In this document: positions 1 to 4,453 of the stretch, one piece after another
Numbering within the stretch: position 1 is the stretch's first letter
How the letters are laid out: each line of letters starts with the position of its first letter
Source: JBEKTY01 sp049515555
GTDB lineage: Bacteria > Planctomycetota > Planctomycetia > Pirellulales > Thermoguttaceae
Assembly: GCA_049515555.1 (NCBI GenBank)
Contig: JBEKTY010000284.1
Span: 1-6,615 of the forward strand
Length of the DNA: 6,615 nt
Reading direction: 5' to 3'
Translations under genes and position numbers: made by a program
The notes under the pieces: model-generated
Seen by the model: the letters and a program-made list of their open reading frames with translations, nothing else
Database searches by the model: none
What the model was told of the DNA's origin: nothing

Positions 1-102
1 CGCATCGCCACGGCCCGCGAGTCGCACATCAAACGAACACGCAAAAAACTGCGGAAAATGGGCATCTACCTGAAAGATCTCATCCGCTGCAAATGGCCTT
101 GA
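1..102 (+). CDS. 3' end of an unidentified gene (partial)
   Basis: The plus frame is open from the first base and ends at TGA 100-102, giving 33 residues of a C-terminus. The tail is strongly basic (IKRTRKKLRKMGIYLKDLI) and ends RCKWP. No motif in this short stretch assigns a family. A nucleic-acid-binding protein such as a transposase or another DNA-binding protein would fit the Lys/Arg content, but that is speculation. It runs opposite to the three-gene operon and would be convergent with it. Its last 23 bases overlap the end of a minus-strand coding-like remnant (80-232), so at least one of the two may not be expressed. No intrinsic terminator is visible after the stop. Confidence 0.4.
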   Translation, partial: RIATARESHIKRTRKKLRKMGIYLKDLIRCKWP

Positions 103-232
103 ACTTGCGCAGTAATATTAGGCGCACGCGGTCGAGAACGTCCTGTTCCAAGATGTCGTAGTCAATGGGAAGCCGCTTGCCCCGACCGACGTGAAATGGA
201 ACGCCTTCGTGCGGAACATTCGTGTCCGGCCG
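80..232 (-). pseudogene. Coding-like remnant with no start of its own, abutting the repeat array
   Basis: Read on the minus strand, about 50 residues have a natural protein composition and end at TGA (82-80). The segment includes LPIDYDILEQDVLDRVRLIL followed by LRKFKAICSG. No ATG or GTG with a ribosome site lies in this part. The frame continues upstream only into the 59-bp repeat array, which is not plausible coding DNA. The stretch therefore looks like the 3' end of a gene whose 5' part was replaced or displaced by the dyad element. The 'LExDVLDRVRxIL' flavour recalls the region after the zinc ribbon in large serine recombinases. That resemblance is weak and I do not assign the family. A chance open frame is the alternative. 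Confidence 0.25.
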
Positions 233-421
233 TAGTGCGGTTGCGTCTTTGCCGGGCCCTCTCGCTCCGCGAGAGGTTGGGGTGGGGTCGCAAGTGCAAT
301 TGCATCTCTGCCGGGACCTCTCGCGGAGCGAGAGGTTGGGGTGGGGTCGCAAGGGCAATTGCGTCTCTGCCGGGCCCTCTCGCGGAGCGAGAGGAATACG
401 ATAGTAATTTCACCGGTCCTT
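233..421. repeat. Dyad repeat element with 59-bp tandem array after the permease gene
   Basis: This stretch fills most of the gap between the remnant and the permease stop. It holds three 19-bp dyads at 258-276, 317-335 and 376-394, spaced exactly 59 bp apart. The last two read CCTCTCGCGGAGCGAGAGG. The first is the same dyad in the opposite orientation (centre TCC instead of GGA). Each dyad can form an 8-bp stem with a 3-base loop. Between dyads lie a G-rich segment (GTTGGGGTGGGGTCGCAAG) and a linker ending in TGCCGGG that includes GCAATTGC palindromes at 296-303 and 355-362. The same linker in diverged form precedes the first dyad (233-257). After the third dyad the sequence changes to GAATACG and ends CCGGTCCTT against the permease stop codon. 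That end is shared with the element at 3190-3295. No transposase is encoded here. Confidence 0.85.
376..394 (-). terminator. Possible 3'-end hairpin of the operon
   Basis: On the minus-strand transcript, an 8-bp stem with a 3-base loop (CCTCTCGC-TCC-GCGAGAGG) begins 25 bases after the permease stop codon. No run of U follows, so it is not a canonical intrinsic terminator. Its position suggests protection of the mRNA 3' end or a pausing site, as proposed for REP-type hairpins. It may simply be part of the repeat element. Confidence 0.3.
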
Positions 422-3170
422 ACTCGTCGACTTGCCGGGGGATGAGGGGCGTAATTACGACGCACACGGCGCAGGCGGCGTCGCGGGCGACGGCCTCGCA
501 ATCGACTGGCGGCCCTCCGGCCGACTCTTCCGGCCGGCCTACGAGGATCAAATTGCAGTGCAGTTGCCGGGCCAAGGCCGCGATCTGCTGGGCCGGCTCG
601 CCGGGCGGCAGCGTGCCCAGCTCCACCTCGCGTCTGAGCTGCCGGGCACGGGTCAGGTCCAGTTGCAGCCAATCGGTTTCGGAGGCTTCCGCAGCGGGGT
701 CGGGCAGGGCCACCACGGTCAGCTTTACCTCCGGGTCGAGCATCGTCAGGGCGGCGGCGAACAGGTCGCTGCTGGCCGAGGTGTTCTCGTGCACCAGCAG
801 CACGTGGCTGACGCCGATGCCGGCCAGGCGCAGGTCGGCCACCGAGCGGGCCTGGCGCTCGCCCAGCTTGGGGATGCGGTTCCCGCCCGCCACGTCGAAG
901 TACAGGTCCCGCGTGGGGCTGAGCACGCGGATCGTCAGCGGCGGGGGGTTGCCGTCGTGGATGTTGATCCAATAGAAGGCGATCTGCTCGATCTGCTCGT
1001 CGGCGGCATAGACGTTGGAGGCCCCCAGGATGAGCTCCTGCACGGCCAGGTTCTTGGCGGCGTGGGTGATGGCGAAGAGGGGGTTGTTGGTCCGCACGAT
1101 GATGGGCTGCACGTGTTTTCCGGCCTTCTCCGCGCGGTCGACCACGGCCGTCATGAGGGTGCGGGCGTATTCGTCCAGGCTGGGGCCGGTGGCCGACGTA
1201 TCGCCCCGCGGAGCAAGCTGGGCGGTCATCACGGCCACGTCGGTGGTGGCGGGGTCGGTCTCGCTCAGGGCCTTCTCGAGCATTACCAGGTTGTTCGTCG
1301 AGCGGATGGCCACCAGTTTGCGATAGGGCTTGTCGATGCCCAGCGCCCGGGGGTCGATCTCGTCGGCCGAGGCCTGGTTGAACTGCTCGACGTGCCGGTG
1401 GGCGGCCCCGCCCCGCCGCCGCTCGTGCAGGCGCTCGGAGACCATGAACAGGCTCAGGAACACGAGTGTGAAGGCCGAGCCGCCGATGGTCGCCACCTCC
1501 TTGGTCAGCAGGTTCAAGAGGGCCGTGGCCGCCAGGATCAGGAACACCAGGCACAGACCGATGGGCAGCTCGACTCCCCATAGGCGAATGTTCAGGGGCA
1601 CCTTGAACTCGCGCGGACTGCGGTCGCGGAAGCGGAGCACGATCATGGCCAGGGCCTTGAAGACGAAGCTCCACACCACGCCGAAGGCATAGGCCTCGCC
1701 CAGCACGTACATGTTGCCCCGGCTGAGGAGGATGGTCAGCAGTTGCAGGCCCACGATGAGGTACAGCACGCGGTAGGTGGTGCCGTAGCGGCGGTGGGGT
1801 TTGAGGAACCAGTCGGGCATGACGCCGTCTTCGGCCACGCGGTTCAGAACGCCGTTGGAGCCGATGATGGCCGTATTGACCGCCCCGGCCAGGATCAGGA
1901 ACCCGACCACCACGACGAAGGCGTTCAGAGCCAGGCGGGCCGCGTAGGGCCCCCACACGTACATCGCCAACCCGCCGATGAGGTTGTCCGAGTAGACCTT
2001 CATCCGCACCTCGTCGGGGATCAGCATCACGGCCAGGAAGGAGATGCCGCCGGTCAGGAGCAGGCTGTACACGAACACGATGAAGGCCGCCTTCTTGAAG
2101 TTCGTGAGCTTGGGCGACTCGACCTCGCGGTAGACCTGGGCCAGCGTCTCCTCGCCGCTCATGGCCAGGATCGAGTGCCCGAAGGCCAGCAGGATGCCGA
2201 TCAGGCCCACGATGTTCCAACAATTTCCGGGCGTACGGAGCCGGTCGGCCAGCCTCGGGAACCAGCGGCTGACCAGGCCCAAGGGATCCTCCTGCCGGCC
2301 CGTGGCTTCGTTGAGCTTGGGCCGTTCGACCTGGCGGCCGTCGGCGTCGGTGATCGTATCGGGCACGAGCCGGCCGGTCCGCTCGTCGCGGAGCCACATC
2401 GAGGGGTTCACCTCGCCGGTGAGGCGGTCCTTGGCCCCGGTGACTTCGCGGTACTCGACCTTGGGGGCCAGATCGGGGCGTGCCGGCAGGGGGTTGACCG
2501 GCCCGCCCCGCATCCACAGCGTCGCCCCGCACCAGACGAGCATCACCACGGCCATGATCGTGGTGGCGGCCATGATCCGCAGGGCCTTGCCGCTCGATTC
2601 GTGGATGCCCACCAGGTTCTGGCGGAAGAAGTACAGCGTGATGGCCACGGCGATGATCACCGCGCCCCAGCGGCGAAAGTCGTCGGCCGCCGCCGCCGAG
2701 CTCAGGAACTGCGGATCGGCGTAGCGGACGGCGTCGATCAGAAGGCCCATGATGTACTGACCCGCCGAGACGGCGCTGGTGGGCCCGGTCAGGATGTAGT
2801 CGAACATCAGGGCCGACACCGAGAGCTTGGCCAGGAAGCCGCCCATGGCTTCCTTCACCACCCGGTACACGCCGCCGCGGACGAACAGCGAGCAGCTTTC
2901 GATATAGATCGACCGCACCGCGTAGCTGAAGAGCATGACGGCCAGGATGAACCAGGGGGCGGCGGCGCCGATGGCGCCCTCGACGATCCCGCCGATGTAG
3001 TAGGCCGTGCTGGCCAGGTCGCACAACACGACCGCCGCGGTGCGCCAGTAGGAGATGAAGGTGAACATCACGCTGCTGACGACGATCACTTCGATGGGGC
3101 GCCGCAGCCGCGCCGCCACACCCGCGCCGCTGGCGCCGGAACCGGAAGGGACCGGGGAGGAAGAGGACAT
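420..3170 (-). CDS. APC-fold permease with two C-terminal USP-like domains, likely KUP/KimA-type K+ transporter
   Basis: This is a 916-residue integral membrane protein. About 12 membrane segments can be drawn: roughly 44-66, 70-92, 112-145, 168-183, 198-220, 317-340, 360-386, 402-435, 465-483, 488-512, 530-552 and 560-577. A cytoplasmic tail of about 340 residues follows, with two diverged USP-like alpha/beta domains (about 616-750 and 786-906). Both lack an intact Gly-x9-Gly-Ser ATP loop. TM1 reads VLCDLASTAYYIGGI. It has no GSG amino-acid-carrier motif but does have Asp51 and Tyr58 at KUP-type spacing. Y125/T128/S132 (DYILTGPTS), S338/E341 (MSGEE) and Y494 fit the remaining KimA K+/H+ residues as I remember them. 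A hydrophilic insert (221-315) separates TM5 and TM6. The start at MSSSSPVP lies 19 bases from a duplicated repeat, with only a weak GAGA upstream. It is the third gene of the kinase-kdpD operon. An amino acid permease is the alternative. Confidence 0.85.
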   Translation of the reverse strand: MSSSSPVPSGSGASGAGVAARLRRPIEVIVVSSVMFTFISYWRTAAVVLCDLASTAYYIGGIVEGAIGAAAPWFILAVMLFSYAVRSIYIESCSLFVRGGVYRVVKEAMGGFLAKLSVSALMFDYILTGPTSAVSAGQYIMGLLIDAVRYADPQFLSSAAAADDFRRWGAVIIAVAITLYFFRQNLVGIHESSGKALRIMAATTIMAVVMLVWCGATLWMRGGPVNPLPARPDLAPKVEYREVTGAKDRLTGEVNPSMWLRDERTGRLVPDTITDADGRQVERPKLNEATGRQEDPLGLVSRWFPRLADRLRTPGNCWNIVGLIGILLAFGHSILAMSGEETLAQVYREVESPKLTNFKKAAFIVFVYSLLLTGGISFLAVMLIPDEVRMKVYSDNLIGGLAMYVWGPYAARLALNAFVVVVGFLILAGAVNTAIIGSNGVLNRVAEDGVMPDWFLKPHRRYGTTYRVLYLIVGLQLLTILLSRGNMYVLGEAYAFGVVWSFVFKALAMIVLRFRDRSPREFKVPLNIRLWGVELPIGLCLVFLILAATALLNLLTKEVATIGGSAFTLVFLSLFMVSERLHERRRGGAAHRHVEQFNQASADEIDPRALGIDKPYRKLVAIRSTNNLVMLEKALSETDPATTDVAVMTAQLAPRGDTSATGPSLDEYARTLMTAVVDRAEKAGKHVQPIIVRTNNPLFAITHAAKNLAVQELILGASNVYAADEQIEQIAFYWINIHDGNPPPLTIRVLSPTRDLYFDVAGGNRIPKLGERQARSVADLRLAGIGVSHVLLVHENTSASSDLFAAALTMLDPEVKLTVVALPDPAAEASETDWLQLDLTRARQLRREVELGTLPPGEPAQQIAALARQLHCNLILVGRPEESAGGPPVDCEAVARDAACAVCVVITPLIPRQVDE

Positions 3171-3180
3171 TTAATTTCTC

Positions 3181-3189
3181 AGCGTTGCG
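3181..3189. repeat. 9-bp direct repeat, left copy (putative target-site duplication)
   Basis: AGCGTTGCG here is repeated exactly at 3296-3304, on the other side of the dyad element. On the coding strand this copy reads CGCAACGCT and is followed by GA, which would complete the codons CGC TGA, a stop for kdpD in the uninterrupted arrangement. Confidence 0.65.
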
Positions 3190-3295
3190 GGTTCTTATGT
3201 ATTCCTCACGCTCCGCGTGAGGCTGGAGTGCGGTTGCATCTATGCACGGACCTCACGCGGAGCGTGAGGAATACGTAATTGTTTTGCCGGTCCTT
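3190..3295. mobile_element. Small non-coding dyad element (MITE/REP-like) inserted between kdpD and the permease gene
   Basis: The core is a perfect 24-bp inverted repeat, 3199-3222 and 3251-3274, with a 28-base loop. One mismatch extends each arm to 28 bp (3195-3222 and 3251-3278). Each arm is itself a dyad, CCTCACGC-TCC-GCGTGAGG or its complement. The loop contains the linker AGTGCGGTTGCATCT, also seen in the element at 233-421. The right end GAATACGTAATTGTTTTGCCGGTCCTT matches that element's end apart from small gaps and substitutions (given here in pieces: GAATACG, TAATT, CCGGTCCTT). A 9-bp direct repeat flanks the block. No reading frame inside is plausible, so mobilisation would need a transposase in trans. 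As a transcript, the whole stem would be a strong structure between two coding regions. Confidence 0.75.
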
Positions 3296-4442
3296 AGCGT
3301 TGCGTGGGGGAGCTGTTGTCGACCACGATCACGTCCACGTCGGGAACGGTGCGCAGCAGGCGGTCCAGCACCGAGGGCGTCAGCCAGCGGCGATACCAGG
3401 GCTGGCGGCTGCGGCCCAGGACGATGTGCGTTATGCCGTATTCCTTGACGAAGGCCCCGGTGGTGCTCACCAGGTCGGGGCCTTTGAACTGGAAGGTGGT
3501 GCCGCCCAATTGGCGGGCCAGCTCGAGGTTGTTGCCCAGCTCGCGCTGCGTGGCGGCGTCGATGTTCTCGGGCGCTTCGCGGGGCGTCTGGACGTAGACG
3601 GCGTACCAGGGGGCGTTGAGGCGGTCGGCCAGGCGGGCGGCCTTGCGCAGGAGGGCCGCCGCCCGCGGGCTCCGCGAGCTGAGGCAGACCATCAAGCGCT
3701 CCGAGCCGGGGGCCGCCTCGCCGCTGCGCTGCTCGCCCTCCCGCCGCGCGCGGTCCAGCCGGAAGGCGATCTCCTCCATCGCCAGCTCCCGCAGTTGGGT
3801 GAGCTTCTCCGGCGCGAAGAAGTTCTCCATCGCCGTCTGGATCCGCTCGGGCGGGTAGATTCTGCCCGTCTGCAACCGCTCGCGGAGGTCCTCGGCCGAA
3901 AGGTCCACGTTGACGATCTGGTCGGCCATGCTGACGACGTAGTCGGGCAGCCGCTCCTTGACCCGCACCCCGGTTGCCCGCTCGACGATGTCGTGCAGGC
4001 TCTCCAGGTGCTGGATGTTGAGGGTCGTGATGACGCTGATGCCGGCCCGCAGGATCTCATCCACGTCCTGGTAGCGCTTGGAATAGCGGCTGCCCGGGGC
4101 GTTGGTGTGCGCCAGCTCGTCGACCAGGGCGATGGTCGGCCGGCGGGCGAGCACGGCGTCGAGGTCCATTTCCTCGAGCACGATGCCGTGATACTCGACC
4201 CGCCGGCGGGACACCTGCTCGAGTTCGCCGATCTGGGCCGCGGTCTCGGCCCGGCCGTGTGTTTCCACGTAGCCGATGACCACGTCCACGCCCTGCCGCC
4301 GCAGCCGGTTTCCCTCCTGCAGCATGTCGAAGGTCTTGCCCACCCCGGCCGCGAAGCCCAGGTAGATCTTCAGCCGGCCCCGCTGCTGACGCCGGATCAG
4401 CTCCAGGAACATTTCGGGCTTGGGTTGGATGTCGGAGGACAT
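3294..4442 (-). CDS. kdpD: Short KdpD: P-loop osmosensor/K+ sensor domain plus USP domain, no kinase
   Basis: This 382-residue soluble protein matches the cytoplasmic N-terminal half of KdpD. The Walker A loop is GFAAGVGKT (29-37). GYVETHGRAET (57-67), VDELAHTNAPGSR (107-119, Walker-B-like) and TTLNIQHLESL (139-149) are family hallmarks. The USP domain covers about 248-375 with the loop VLGRSRQPWYRRWLTPSVL near 341-359. The four-helix membrane region and the histidine kinase half of E. coli KdpD are absent. Short KdpD proteins of this kind are known, for example in cyanobacteria, so this is not a truncation. The ATG at 4442 lies 8 bases after the kinase stop. A CAAAGGG sits 13 bases upstream, rather far for a ribosome site. 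An in-frame ATG at 4517 would add 25 residues unlike the family and overlap the kinase, so I reject it. The protein probably passes K+, nucleotide or turgor information to the kinase encoded upstream; that partnership is inferred. Confidence 0.92.
   Translation of the reverse strand: MSSDIQPKPEMFLELIRRQQRGRLKIYLGFAAGVGKTFDMLQEGNRLRRQGVDVVIGYVETHGRAETAAQIGELEQVSRRRVEYHGIVLEEMDLDAVLARRPTIALVDELAHTNAPGSRYSKRYQDVDEILRAGISVITTLNIQHLESLHDIVERATGVRVKERLPDYVVSMADQIVNVDLSAEDLRERLQTGRIYPPERIQTAMENFFAPEKLTQLRELAMEEIAFRLDRARREGEQRSGEAAPGSERLMVCLSSRSPRAAALLRKAARLADRLNAPWYAVYVQTPREAPENIDAATQRELGNNLELARQLGGTTFQFKGPDLVSTTGAFVKEYGITHIVLGRSRQPWYRRWLTPSVLDRLLRTVPDVDVIVVDNSSPTQR
3296..3304. repeat. 9-bp direct repeat, right copy (putative target-site duplication)
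   Basis: The second AGCGTTGCG lies within the last codons of kdpD (ACG CAA CGC T). The two A residues that complete the present TAA stop come from the inserted element. Confidence 0.65.
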
Positions 4443-4453
4443 TTGGGGATTTA
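4441..4453. repeat. Single copy of the octamer repeat at the kinase/kdpD junction
   Basis: ATTTGGGGATTTA here is identical over 13 bases to the tandem tract at 6301-6388. It covers the kinase stop codon (4451-4453), the whole 8-bp spacer and two bases of the kdpD start codon. On the coding strand an AAATCCCC therefore sits just before the kdpD ATG, much as the tract sits just before the kinase ATG. Confidence 0.6.

Noticed and set aside
258..394. CRISPR array
   Set aside because: There are only three 19-bp dyads, and the intervening sequences are themselves repeats rather than unique spacers. No cas gene is nearby.
118..3024. Very long minus-strand open frame (968 codons) overlapping the permease in another frame
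   Set aside because: The product is Arg/Pro/Gly-rich low-complexity sequence typical of a shifted frame in GC-rich DNA. The permease frame shows membrane helices and conserved residues.
3199..3274. Intrinsic terminator between kdpD and the permease gene
   Set aside because: The stem is strong, but no U-run follows on the minus transcript. The short T-run lies on the plus side, where no gene reads toward it.
1743..3278. Long plus-strand open frame antisense to the permease
   Set aside because: It has a biased composition, no family features, and runs through the dyad element. It is explained as a GC-rich shadow.
3294..4442. KdpD truncated by the inserted element
   Set aside because: The reconstructed pre-insertion sequence already has a TGA at the same codon, and short KdpD proteins are a known type. 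The missing kinase half is therefore ancestral here.
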